Program-made: the position numbers and the translations under genes
Source of the DNA: Closterium sp. NIES-65
Lineage: Eukaryota > Streptophyta > Zygnematophyceae > Desmidiales > Closteriaceae
Direction: 5' to 3'
Assembly: GCA_948144175.1 (NCBI GenBank)
Contig: CANXME010000803.1
Coordinates: forward strand, 992,001-1,056,000
Length of the DNA: 64,000 nucleotides
Part shown: piece after piece, positions 1-9,996 of the stretch
Layout: the number at the start of each line of letters is the position of its first letter
Position numbering within the stretch: position 1 is the first letter of the stretch
The notes under the pieces: model-generated
Databases searched by the model: none
What the model was told of the DNA's origin: nothing
Seen by the model: the letters and a program-made list of their open reading frames with translations, nothing else

Positions 1-330
1 CCGCTGCACCTGACGGCCCCGCCCCTGCATCTCCCGGCCGAGCCGCCCCAGCAGCAGAGCCGCCCCAGCAGCCGAACTGCCCGGGAGCCGAGCCGCCCAA
101 CGCCGAGCCGCCCGGGACCCGAGCCGCCCTGCCGCCGAGCCGCCCGGGAGCCGAGCCGCCCTGCACCCGAGCCGCCCTGCCGTCGAGCCGCCCGGGAGCC
201 GAGCCTCCCTGCGCTCGAGCCGCCCAGCCGCCGAGCCGCCCGGGAGCCGAGCCGCTGTGCACCCGAGACGCCCGGCCGCTGAGCTGCCTTTCTGCAGAGC
301 TGCACGACCTGCCCTGCCTGGTGAGCACAG
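1..330 (+). repeat. GC-rich repeat leader of copia-1 A
   Basis: This is the untranslated leader upstream of the copia-1 A gag. It is an imperfect array of a 9-base unit close to GAGCCGCCC, varied with gggagccgag blocks. The same unit occurs, in the element's own orientation, in the leaders of copies B (8620-8690) and C (23720-23900), so it belongs to the family. The 5' LTR and primer site of A lie left of the window. No convincing ORF; peptide readings are low-complexity. Confidence 0.75.
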
Positions 331-387
331 TCCCACTGACACTGCGAGCTCTTTCCCTACTGCTTGCACTGCGTCGCTGTCGTCGCC

Positions 388-3300
388 ATGGCTACCCCTA
401 GTGTCCTAGCTTTTGACGCTGAGGGTCGCGCCATTGATTTTGAGGTCTGGTTAGATGACCTGCAGCTGTTCTTACAGTGCGACAGGGCTGACGACCTTTC
501 TCTCTTTGACCTCACCTCTGGCGCCTCTCCTGCTCCTGCTGCTGATGCTGATCCCTCTGTCCGCTCTCAGTGGGCCACCCGCGATGCTGCTGCACGTCTT
601 GCTGTGCGTCGCCACCTCCCTACCTCTGAGCGTGCGCACTTTAGTCAGTACAAGAGTGCTCAGACCTTGTACGACGCTGTAGTTGCGCGCTACTCCTCCC
701 CTGCCACTGCTGCACTGAGCCGTCTCATGCTTCCCTACCTCTTTCCTGACCTCTCTGCCTTTCCCACTGTTGCTGACCTCATTACGCACCTCCGCACTAG
801 TGACACTCGCTACCGCGCCGCCCTTCCTGCTGAGTTCTGCGCTAAGAACCCACCCCCCATGTACATCGCTCTCTACTACGTAGTCGCGCGCCTCCCTGAC
901 TCCCTTCGCGTCGTCAGGGACCACTTTCTCGTAGTCTGTCCCACCACCCTCACCGTCGACCTCCTCGAGAAGGCCCTCCTCGCAGCGGAGAAGAGCATAG
1001 TCGCTGTAGGTGCTTCTCGTGGTGACCCTCGCACCCCCATCTTTGAGGGGTGCTCTCCTTCCCCCTTGCTGTCCTCTGTTGCCTCTGCTGCTGCTGCCGA
1101 CCTGCTTGGTCTTGAGTCGGTCGGCGCGGCGTCTACCCCTAGTAGGAGACGTCGCTCCAGCAAGGGCAAGGGGGGCAAGGGCGCGGGTGGAGCTGGAGGG
1201 GGCGGTGGCGGTGGCGGCGGTGGCGGCGGAGGGAGTGGGGGTGGCGGCGGGACTAGTGGCGGGGGTGGTGGTGGTGGTGGCAGCAGCGGCGGAGACGGTG
1301 GTGGTGGTGCCAGCGGTGGTGGTGGAGGCAGCGGCGGAGGTGGAGGCGGCGGAGGTGGAGGCGGTGGAGGCGGCAGCGGAGGAGGCGGTGGTGGTGGAGG
1401 AGGTGGAACTGGTCGGGGTGGTACCCAGCAGCGTAGCGGCGGTGGTGGTGGCCAGCGCTCGCAGCGGCAGCAGCAGCAGCGCTCGCGGGACATCCCTCCG
1501 CCTCAGCAGCTTCGTGAGTGGTACGCTGGGCGTCAGAGGGGTGGGGGTACTGGTCCCTGCACCTACGTTCTTCGTTCCGGCGACCGCGCGGGTGAGCAGT
1601 GTGGGGGTGCCCACGCCACCCAGCGCTGCTTTGGCCGCCTGACGGACGCTTGGCGTCGGCAGTTCCCTGGGGCTAGTGAGATCCCTCGCTGGGATGAGCT
1701 TCTAAGGGCTGGTGTAGCGATCTTTGATCTTGATTTTGATGCTATCCTTGCTGCTATGTATGCTGTGGATTATTGTGAGGAGAATGAGGGTTACCGGTGT
1801 TTCCAGCCCGACCCGGGCATTGATACTGCTGCACTAGGTGCTTGTGAGGCTGCTGCTCTAGGTGCCAGTGCGTCTGTGCTCTCAGGTACTGGTGAGACTG
1901 CGCTCTCAGGTACTGCGTCGTCCTCGTCCTCCCTCACTTTCACACTTGACTCCGGGGCTTCTCGCTCCTTCTTTCGAGACCGCACTACCCTTACGCCGCT
2001 CGGCCGGCCGGTTGCGGTCTCCCTTGCTGACCCCTCTGGGGGTCCTGTCCTGTCTCACTTCTCCACTGTCCTCCCGTGTCCGGCTGCCCCTTCGGGCACC
2101 CTGTCTGGTCTGTACCTTCCCTCGTTCTCTACGAACTTGGTGAGTGGAGCGGACCTGCAGGATGTGGGGGTTCACCAGTTCACTCCTGCGAGTCAGCGGG
2201 TGACCCACTGCACAGAGGCACGCACAGGCCGACACCTGGCCACGTTCTCGCGTCGGCCGGGGTCGAGTCTCTACACCCTGACCGTTGAGTCTCCTCCTGT
2301 CCCTGCGTCTGGTCAGGTGGCTGCGTCGGGTCAGGTGCTTGCTGCTGCGTCCCGGTCAGGTCCTGAGTCTGCCCCCCGTTCTTGTCGCCTCCTGTCTCAT
2401 GAGACTCTCCTGTGGCACCACCGTCTTGGCCACCCCTCCTTGCCCTGTCTTCGGAGCATGGCTTCCCGTGTCCTTGTCTCTGGTCTTCCCCAGTCTCTCC
2501 CTCCTCTCCCCTCCGGGCCAGGACCTTCCTGTGTCCCCTGTGTCGAGGGTCGCCTCCGGGCTACTCCTCACTCCTCCCACTTCCCCCCGACAGAGGCTCC
2601 CCTGCAGACGCTTCACATGGATGTGTGGGGCCCAGCCCCCGTCCGTGGGCAGGGTCACGAGCGCTACTTCCTGTTGGTGGTTGACGACTACTCGCGTTAC
2701 ACCACAGTCCTCCCCTTGCGCAGCAAGGGTGCGGTCACTGAGGTGCTGATCGACTGGATCCGCGAGGCTCGTCTCCAGCTCAGGAAGAGCTTCGGCTCGG
2801 ACTTTCCTGTTCTGCGTCTGCACTCGGACAGAGGCGGAGAGTTCTCTTCTCGCCTTCTGCGGGACTACTGTCGTGCACGGGGGATTCGCCAGACCTTCAC
2901 GCTTCCGGACTCACCACAGCAAAATGGGATTGCTGAGCGCCGCATTGGCATGGTCATGGACGTCGCTCGTACGTCCATGATGCATGCGGCTGCCCCCCAT
3001 TTTCTGTGGCCGTTTGCGGTGAGGTACGCGGCGCATCAGCTCAACCTTCACCCCCGGGTCTCTCGGCCTGCGATGTCCCCAGCCTTGCTGTGGACGGGGA
3101 AGGTTGGCGATGCGTCTGTGTTCCGTGTCTGGGGATCTCGTGCGTTTGTCCGCGACTTGTCTACGGACAAGCTGTCCCCTCGTGCTGCTCCCTGTGTCTT
3201 CCTTGGCTTCCCCACTGACGCCCCAGGGTGGCAGTTTTACCACCCCTCCTCTCGTCGTGTTCTGTCCTCCCAGGACGTCACGTTCGACGAGTCAGTCCCC

Positions 3301-4443
3301 TTCTACCGTCTCTTCCCCTACCGCACTCCTTCCCTCCCCCCTCCCTCGGACTTCCTTGTGCCGGTTCCCCCCCCGGTAGACCCCCTCCCCCCTCAGGTTC
3401 CTGCCCCCTCAGGTGTGTCCCAGGTAGACGCCGTTGACCCGGTCGAGGTTACTGGTGACTCTGGTGCTGCTGCGGGTGCTGAGCCTGGGGGTGCTGACTC
3501 TGGGGGTGCTGTGCGTGGGGGTGCTGCTGCTGGGGGTGCTGGGCCTGAGGGTGCTACTGCGGAGGGTGCGGAGCCTGGGGGTGCTGAGCCGGGGGGTGCT
3601 GTGCCTGGAGGTGCTGGGTCTGGGGGTGCTGGGTCGGGAGCTGCTGAGCCTGGGGGTGCTGCGTCTGGAGCTGCTGAGCCTGGGGTTTCTCCTGCTGCTG
3701 CGTCTCACCGGGAGCCCCTCTCTCCACAGGAGCTGCGCGAGTGGTTCGCTCGCCGCTGGAGGCGTGCTGCTGAGTCTGGAGGTGCTGCTGGAGCTGGAGC
3801 TGGAGCTTCTTCGACCGTCGAGGGTGCGGGTGCTGCCGGTCCCGGAGCTGCTGGACCTGCGGGTCCTCCTGGAGCTGGAGCTGCTGAGGGCGTTGGTGCT
3901 GAGCCTACTGCTATTGGTCCTGCCGCTGGAGGTGTGGGTTGCGCTGGTGCTGTCGCTGAGGGTGCTGGTGCTGTCCCTGCTGAGTCTGGAGCTGCCGCGC
4001 GGCCTCGGCCGTACTTCGTTCCGCTCCTGCAGCAGGTTCTTGGTCTTTCTCCTCCAGTAGAGGGTCCACCGCCTGTCCAGTCGCAGTCCCTGCTGGAGCC
4101 TTCCTCTCCACTGCCTGCTCCCTCTCCTTACACTGGTCCTACTGGAGGTCTTGCTGAGCGTCGTGAGCCTGCGTCTCGTCCCGCGTCGCCTGTTCGTGCT
4201 GCTCGCGCTAGTGGTCGCAGTTCGCGTCAGCGTCCTCCTCCTGTCCCTGGCACGCACCGGATGTCTTTGCGACCGTCCACTGCTCCTCTGCGTGCCCCTT
4301 TGCCTTCTCCTCTGAGTCCTCTCTTCCTTCGCTTGCCGACCCTGAGTCGAACTCTCTTCGTGCTGCCAGACCTACTGTCACGCGTCTGCTTGCTACTGTC
4401 GTCACTGACCCCTCTTTTGAGTCCACTGCTGCGTCTGCTCTAG
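388..4443 (+). pseudogene. copia-1 A Gag-protease-integrase (frameshifted polyprotein, first part)
   Basis: First part of a Ty1/copia polyprotein. I start it at the ATG at 388 (reads MATPSVLAFD), as in copy C. Order by approximate residue: UBN2-like Gag region 1-265; polyglycine tract 266-342; LREWY motif near 375; atypical zinc finger C-X13-C-X3-H-X4-C at 391-414; aspartic protease with DSGAS near 521; integrase zinc domain (HHRLGH...CVPC) near 676-720; integrase core with acidic residues in HMDVWGP, HSDRGGEF and the GIAERR helix (about 745, 813, 850); then a Gly/Ala-rich linker with a second LREWF motif. A 1-base deletion near 4312-4330, relative to copies B, C and E, shifts the frame, so the last 40 or so residues are nonsense and the frame ends at 4443. 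Otherwise it is open throughout, which suggests a young copy. Confidence 0.9.
1185..1413 (+). repeat. polyglycine-coding tract in copia-1 A gag
   Basis: About 75 codons, nearly all glycine (GGT, GGC, GGA, GGG mixed) with scattered serine and threonine. Mixed codon use argues against pure trinucleotide slippage. Copy C has the equivalent tract at about 22400-22640 (minus strand) with a different length and pattern. It lies between the capsid-like part of Gag and the zinc finger. The long proline-rich frame on the opposite strand is a shadow. Confidence 0.85.
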
Positions 4444-6245
4444 TCGCTGAGCTCGTCGACTTTGCTGCTCGCTGTCGTCTCGACTACGCTGCTAGTCTTG
4501 TTGCTGAGTCTGCGTCTGTCTGTCCTCCGTCCGTCGGGGGTGAGTGTGCTCTTGGCACGGACGTCCTAGAGGACAGGCAGGAGGAGTTACAGTGTCTAGC
4601 GGCTGCTTCACCTCATCTCGCGTCTGTACTGCTTGCCCCTGAGGGAGACCCGGATGCACTAGACATCCCGACTCCGCGTTCTTACGCGGAGGCCGTAGAG
4701 GGTCCCTACTCCTCTCAGTGGCAGGCAGCTATGGATGCAGAGATGGCTTCCTGGAAGTCCACAGGCACCTACGTTGACGCGGTTCCCCCTCCTGGGGCGA
4801 ACATCGTCAGTGGCATGTGGATCTTCAGGGTGAAGCGGCCGCCGGGCTCTCCACCTGTCTTCAAGGCACGGTACGTTGCTCGTGGCTTCAGTCAGCGGCA
4901 GGGAGTTGACTACTTTCAGACCTTCTCTCCCACCCCGAAGATGACTACTCTTCGGGTGCTGCTGCACATAGCCGCTCAGCGCGACTACGAGCTTCACTCT
5001 CTCGACTTCAGCACTGCGTTCTTGCAGGGTAGCCTGCACGAGGAGATCTGGCTTCGCCGTCCACCTGGCTTCACTGGGACTTTCCCTCCTGGCACCCAGT
5101 GGAGCCTCCGACGGCCAGTCTACGGTCTCCGCCAGGCACCGCGTGAGTGGCACGACACACTGAGGACTACGCTTGCGGCTCTTGGGTTTGCTCCTTCTCC
5201 TGCTGACCCGTCGTTGTTTCTTCGCACCGACACTTCCCTGCCGCCGTTCTACATCCTCGTGTACGTCGACGACTTGGTCTTTGCCACAGCGGACACTGCT
5301 GGACTCGCCTACGTGAAGTCCGAGCTGCTGAAGAGACACACGTGCACAGACCCGGGTGAACTGCGCAGCTACCTTGGCTTGCAGATCACTCGGGACAGAG
5401 CACGCCGCACCATTACCTTGACTCAGTCACACATGGTGCAGCAGGTCCTTCAGCGCTTCGGCTTCACGTACTCCTCGCCTCAGGCCACTCCTCTGCCTAC
5501 TCGCCACTCACTCTCAGCTCTGCCTTCGGATGAGTCCGTAGAGTCGAGTGGTCCGTATGCAGAGCTTGTTGGCTGCCTCATGTACCTGATAACCTGCGCA
5601 CGACCTGACCTTGCATACCCTCTGAGCATTCTTGCACGCTATGTTGCTCCTGGGAGACACAGACCGGAGCACATGGCTGCAGCGAAGAGGGTATTGCGCT
5701 ACCTGTGCAGTACGTCGGGCATGGGGCTAGTGCTTGGAGGGCAGAGTCCAGTGGTCCTTACCGGCCACGCGGACGCTTCTTGGGCTGACGACCAGGCTAC
5801 GCAGCGGTCGTCACAGGGTTACACCTTCAGCCTTGGTTCCGGCTCTGTCTCGTGGCGGTCTACTCGCTCGTCCTCGGTTCTCGGCTCCAGTTGTGAGGCT
5901 GAGATCTACGCCGGGGCCATGGCTGCACAGGAGCTTCGCTGGCTCACCTACCTGCTGACTGACCTTGGAGAGCCGCCTCGTTCTCCTCCAGTGCTGTACG
6001 TAGACAACAAGGCCATGCTGGCCTTGTGTCGAGAGCAGCGCTTGGAGCACAGAACGAAGCACATTGCTCTCCGCTACTTCCTTGCTCGTGAGCTGCAGCA
6101 GCGTGGTCAGTTGCGACTTGCGTACGTGGCCTCTGAGGCCAACACTGCTGATGTGTTCACCAAGGCACTCGCGCCTTGTGACCATCAGCGCTTTTGCACC
6201 CAGCTGGGTCTTGTACCTGTCTTGCCTCACTTGCTCTCCTCTTGA
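4314..6245 (+). pseudogene. copia-1 A reverse transcriptase-RNase H (second part after frameshift)
   Basis: Continues the copia-1 A polyprotein in the frame reached after the 1-base deletion upstream, and is open to its stop at 6243-6245. It holds the RVT_2 reverse transcriptase of Ty1/copia (WIFRVKR; DFSTAFLQGSL; catalytic VYVDDLVFAT at about 5257-5286) and a copia RNase H (GHADASWADD near 5765, SSCEAEIYAG near 5890, YVDNKAML near 5998, ending near DHQRF). The RT copies element RNA and RNase H removes it in the particle. Close to 90% similar by eye to copies B, C and E. The ATG at 4731 is internal and is not a true start. Confidence 0.9.
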
Positions 6246-6456
6246 CTTCACTTGTACTGTGACATATATATATACCTGCTCTTGCTTGTCTAGTTTTATA
6301 TATATGTCTGTACTCCTGCATGTGAACTGGCCTCTGGCCCTGCTCTTGTGCTCGGACTGTGTGGTGACTTTGTGATCCACCCTGAGCTTGCTTTGCTTTA
6401 CTTTGCTTGACTGGTCTTGTGACCCCTTGTTCTCCCCCACTTTGCCTATGGGGGTG
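6246..6456 (+). promoter_or_regulatory. copia-1 A 3' untranslated region with polypurine-tract hairpin
   Basis: Short non-coding segment between the pol stop and the 3' LTR. It contains two TA microsatellites (about 6262-6274 and 6296-6304) and a block strongly conserved in B, C and E. It ends in a potential hairpin at 6434-6454, where CCCCCA pairs with TGGGGG. The 3' arm is the purine-rich priming site for plus-strand DNA, just before the LTR start. Confidence 0.7.
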
Positions 6457-6587
6457 TGTCAGATCATTATAGCTGATGCATGTTTGTAGGCTATAGTGGG
6501 GTAGCACATATGGGGTACAGCTTTCTAGGGTTGTATTTGCACCCAACTCTGACTTAGTCATTTCATTCCTGTTCACTTGTTCTCACA
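6457..6587 (+). repeat. copia-1 A 3' LTR
   Basis: About 131 bp, beginning TGTCAGATC and ending near TTCTCACA. It aligns with the B 3' LTR and, less well, with the C LTRs. The exact right edge is uncertain by 2 bases (6585 or 6587). The sequence that follows is the interior of copia-2 F, so A is inserted in F; the matching left junction is outside the window. Confidence 0.8.
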
Positions 6588-7727
6588 TATTACACATGTC
6601 AAAAGTACTTATCGCGGAGGGACTCGGCTCTAACCTACTGAGTGTTAGCCAGTTGATGGCGAAAGGGATCCAGTTGGAAGCCGACAGCACCACCTAGGAG
6701 TTTAAGTTATTCCACGAGAAGGGCGGCCTTTACATCGGAAAGGCGGTGTTGAAGAACAACGTCTTCGTTCTTGATTTCGTCCCCGACCTGGGCACTGCAG
6801 ACAGCGACGCCATCGTCAACTTCACCGACTGGACACATCCTCCGGACCTCGATCCCGACTTCAGCCCGGGAGGCTTCTGGTACTCGCACACCATCCCTGA
6901 AGCAGAACGAACACGAGCGTTAGCAACGATTCAACAAACGGCAGCAGCAGAGACAACATCGACAGCAGCAGAAACAACATCGGCAGCAGCAGAAACAACA
7001 TTGATAGCAGCAGAGACAACATCGGCAGCAGCAGAACCATCATCGGCAGCAGCAGGACCAACGACACCAGTCATCGTCGACGAAGCACCACCTACACCCG
7101 CACAATAGCTGAACCCGACTCAACGAGAAATCCACCGAAGCGCAAACCTCGTCGCCAGCTTCTACTCCAACTCCGACGTGTATCAACGTTCACCCGGACA
7201 CCGCGCCTCCGAAGACATCTGGCATGCACGCACAGGACATCCAAGCAACACTGTGTTAAACAACACGATACGAGCAGGAGTTCTAGACAAGGATTCGCTA
7301 CTACTAATCGACGGTAGAGAACTTCAATGGGCACGAGGAACTTGCCACATCTGCCCTGAAGCCGACTTACCCCATCGACCGTTTTCTTCTCACCACAACC
7401 CAAGCGCACCTGCATACGCACCACTCGAGAAAGTTTACAGCGACATCCTCTTCAATCGAGAACCAGGACAAGTTACCTACAATTACACGATAACCTTCAT
7501 CGACGCTGCCACTCGATACGTCTGGCATCGAAACCTACCCAGCCGCGACATGGCACTCGCAGCATTTGCCGCTTGGCTACCGGTAGCAGAGAGGGAATCA
7601 GGAACATAGCTGAAAAGCTTCCAGTCAGACGGAGGAGGAGAATTCACCTCCCAGCGCTTCAAGCAGTACCCGGCGGAAAGGGGAATCAAGCAACTTCTCT
7701 CCCTTCCCTACGCCCATCAGCAGCAAG
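6588..7727 (+). pseudogene. copia-2 F pol, left part (pre-integrase and start of integrase)
   Basis: Interior of a second copia family, read in one frame from the ATG at 6596. It contains a post-protease segment (SNLLSVSQLMAKGIQ), a spacer with Thr/Ala-rich imperfect repeats (about 6940-7060), a GAG-pre-integrase zinc region (DIWHARTGHPS ... CHICPEADL) and the start of the integrase core, with its first aspartate in KVYSDILFN, then FIDAATRYVW and FQSDGGGEF. In-frame stops are at 6695 (TAG), 7106 (TAG) and 7607 (TAG); the last two fall where copia proteins often have Gln, so CAG to TAG is likely. Coding stops near PYAHQQQ where copia-1 B begins and resumes at about 14229. Confidence 0.8.
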
Positions 7728-7855
7728 TGTCAGAATGTTATCTTATGCTCTAGCCTGTAGTGGGGTGCTCTATAGCGAGTACAACCCTTCTAGGGTTTGC
7801 TATTTGTATCCCCCTTCTAGCTAGTGCAATCCTCTTCTTTCTTCTAATTTTCACA
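7728..7855 (+). repeat. copia-1 B 5' LTR
   Basis: 128 bp, TG...CA. Starts TGTCAGAATG and ends TTTTCACA, directly followed by a primer-binding site. Nearly the same sequence is the solo LTR at 23092-23221, which fixes the edges through its own 5-bp duplication. Confidence 0.88.
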
Positions 7856-7867
7856 TGGTTTCAGAGC
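7856..7867 (+). other. primer-binding site of copia-1 B (initiator tRNA-Met)
   Basis: TGGTTTCAGAGC directly after the LTR end. It differs at one base from TGGTATCAGAGC, the usual plant initiator-methionine tRNA complement, and is where minus-strand DNA synthesis would start. Confidence 0.8.
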
Positions 7868-7984
7868 GGTTACGATCTCGGCCTGTGGGTACTACTGCTT
7901 CCGCTGCTACATGCTCGGTCGCACGCCCCGTGGCGTGCGACGCATTTTCAATCTCGGTTGCACTTTGGCGCGCGCCTCGGGGCA

Positions 7985-8545
7985 CGCGACCCCTTTCTTT
8001 TCAGGCGCGCCGCCCGTCCCGGCCCCTAGCCGCCCGCGCGTCGCCCGTCCCGGCCCCTAGCCGCCCGTGCGCCGCCCGTCCCGGCCCTTAGACGCCCGCG
8101 CGCCGCCCGTCCCGGCCCTTAGACGCCCGCGCGCCGCCCGTCCCGGCCCTTAGACGCCCGCGCGCCGCCCGTCCCGGCCCTTAGCCGCCCGTGTGCCGCC
8201 CGTCCCAGCCCTTAGACGCCCGCGCGCCCCCCGTCCTGGCCCCTAGGCGCCCGCGCGCCGCCCGTCCCGGCCCGTAGCCGCCCGCGCGCCGCCCGTCCCG
8301 ACCGCGCGCCGCTGCTCCAGCCCGTCGACGCCCGTGAGCCGCCCGTCCCGGCCCCACGCCGCCCGTGCGCCGCCCGTCCCGGCCCCGCGCCGTCGTCCCG
8401 GCCCCTACTCCGCCCGTGCGCCGCCCGTCCCGGCCCCACGCCGCCCGTGCGCCGCCCGTTCCGGCAGCGCGCCGCCGTCCCGGCCCCACGCCGCACGTGC
8501 ACCGCCCGTCCCGGCCCTGCGCAGCTGCCCCGGCCCGTCGCCTGC
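7985..8545 (+). repeat. 31-bp GC-rich tandem repeats in copia-1 B leader
   Basis: Tandem copies of a unit close to gacgcccgcgcgccgcccgt followed by cccggccctta (31 bp), clean at about 8000-8320 and degenerate onward. Because 31 is not a multiple of 3, each copy changes frame, which argues for a non-coding role. Further right (8620-8690) the family's GAGCCGCCC unit appears. Long frames across this array on either strand are compositional. Confidence 0.8.
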
Positions 8546-8858
8546 TGCATTGCCGAGCCGCCCCCCCCCACCGAGCCGTAGCCAAGCCGCTGAGCAGCCC
8601 AGCAGCCGAGGCGCAGAGCAGCCGTGCCGCCGAGCCGCCCGAGTCGCCCGAGCAGCCGAGCCGCCCGGGTCGCCCGAGCCGCCGATCCGTAGTTGCTACA
8701 CTGCCGCCGTGCCGCCGAGTCGCCGAGTCGCCGAGTCGTCGAGCCTGCTCTTCCCACCACTGGTGAGCCCCTGCCTTACTAGCGCGCTGCCTGCAGCTTG
8801 CTTCGCTGCCTGCCTTACTGCTGCTACTCCTGCTCCTGCTTCTACTGGCGGCGGCCAG

Positions 8859-9996
8859 ATGCAGCTCAAGCGACGACCACGCGCGTCTCTCACGCCCCAG
8901 CAGCTTCGTGAGTGGTACGCTCAGAGTAGAGGGTCTCTCAGTTCTGTTCGCTGCTCTTACGTGATTCGCACTGGTGCTCGGATTGGTCAGCCTTGTGGGA
9001 CGCCTAGTCACACACCGTCCCGCTGCTTCGCCCGTCTGAGCAACGCCTGGCGTACCGAGTTTGGCGACGAGGCTGAGCTCCCCGACTGGGTGGAGTTTCT
9101 TAGGCAGAGGGTAGATATATTTGCTCTTGACTATGATGCTATTCTCACTACCATGTATGCATTGCCTACTAGTGCTGACCGTGCCGGTCACCTGTGCGTA
9201 CCGCCTGACCCGGGTATAGAGCCTACTGCTCTAGCTGCTGGTGCGGCTGCTGCTCTAGGTGCTAGTGTGTCTCCTGCTCCAGGTACAGGTACGGCTGCTG
9301 CTCTAGGTGCTAGTGAGTCTGCTTCCTCAGGTGCGGGTGAGTCTGCTCTCTCAGGTACCGCGTCGGCTCCGGCCTCTCACACCTTCACCCTTGACTCGGG
9401 GGCTCCTCGCTCCTTCTTTCGAGACCGCACCACACTCACGCCACTTGGTCGGCCAGTTGAAGTCTCTCTGGCAGACCCCTCTGGGGGCCCTGTCCTTGCT
9501 CACTTCTCCACTGTCCTCCCGTGTCCGGCGGCCCCCTCTGGCACCCTGTCTGGTCTTTACCTCCCCTTGTTCTCTACGAACTTGGTGAGTGGTGCTGACC
9601 TACAGGATGCGGGGGTTCACCAGTTCACTCCCGCGAGTCAGCGGGTGACCCACTACACAGACGCTCGGACAGGCCGACACCTGGCCACGTTTACTCGTCG
9701 GCCGGGGTCGAGCCTGTACACACTGACCACTGCGTCTCCTCCAGTTGCTGAGTCTGGTAGGGTAGCTGCGTCGGGTCAGGTGTTTGCTGCAGCGTCCAGG
9801 TCTGGTCCTGAGTCTGCCCCCTGTTCGTGTCGTCTCCTGTCTCACGAGACTCTCCTCTGGCACCACCGCCTTGGTCACCCCTCTCTGCTTCGGCTCAGAG
9901 GCATGGCCTCTCGTCTTCTTGTTTCTGGTCTCCCCCGGTCCCTCCCTCCCCTTCCTCAGGGCCCTGGCCCTACTTGTGTCCCCTGTGTCGACAGAG
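8859..9996 (+). pseudogene. copia-1 B Gag C-terminus, protease and integrase zinc domain
   Basis: The open frame runs from upstream repeat sequence, but homology to copy A begins near the ATG at 8859. Present: the LREWY motif (8907-8921), zinc finger C-X13-C-X4-H-X4-C (reads CSYVIRTG...CFARL), aspartic protease (DSGAP in place of DSGAS, about 9400) and the integrase HHCC region (HHRLGH...CVPC). The N-terminal Gag (about 265 residues) and the polyglycine tract are missing. At about 9991 some 44 bases present in A are absent, between two short cga repeats, which shifts the frame. This copy cannot make a normal Gag. Confidence 0.8.

Noticed and set aside
876-1493. Long proline-rich frame on the minus strand
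   Set aside because: It is the exact complement of the polyglycine gag tract; no start context or homology of its own.
4300-4740. Programmed frameshift separating copia-1 A integrase from RT
   Set aside because: Copies B, C and E keep one frame across this point, and A lacks one base there; it is a mutation.
7850-7870. tRNA-like sequence near the LTR
   Set aside because: Only a 12-base match to the tRNA 3' end complement: a primer-binding site, not a tRNA gene. The same holds at 18101, 39746 and 58989.
7985-8330. Possible CRISPR-like direct repeats of about 31 bp
   Set aside because: Units are contiguous with no unique spacers, inside a eukaryotic retrotransposon leader.
8181-9191. 336-codon Arg/Gly-rich minus-strand frame over the copia-1 B leader
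   Set aside because: Comes from 31-bp GC-rich repeats and the shadow of gag; repetitive composition keeps all frames open.
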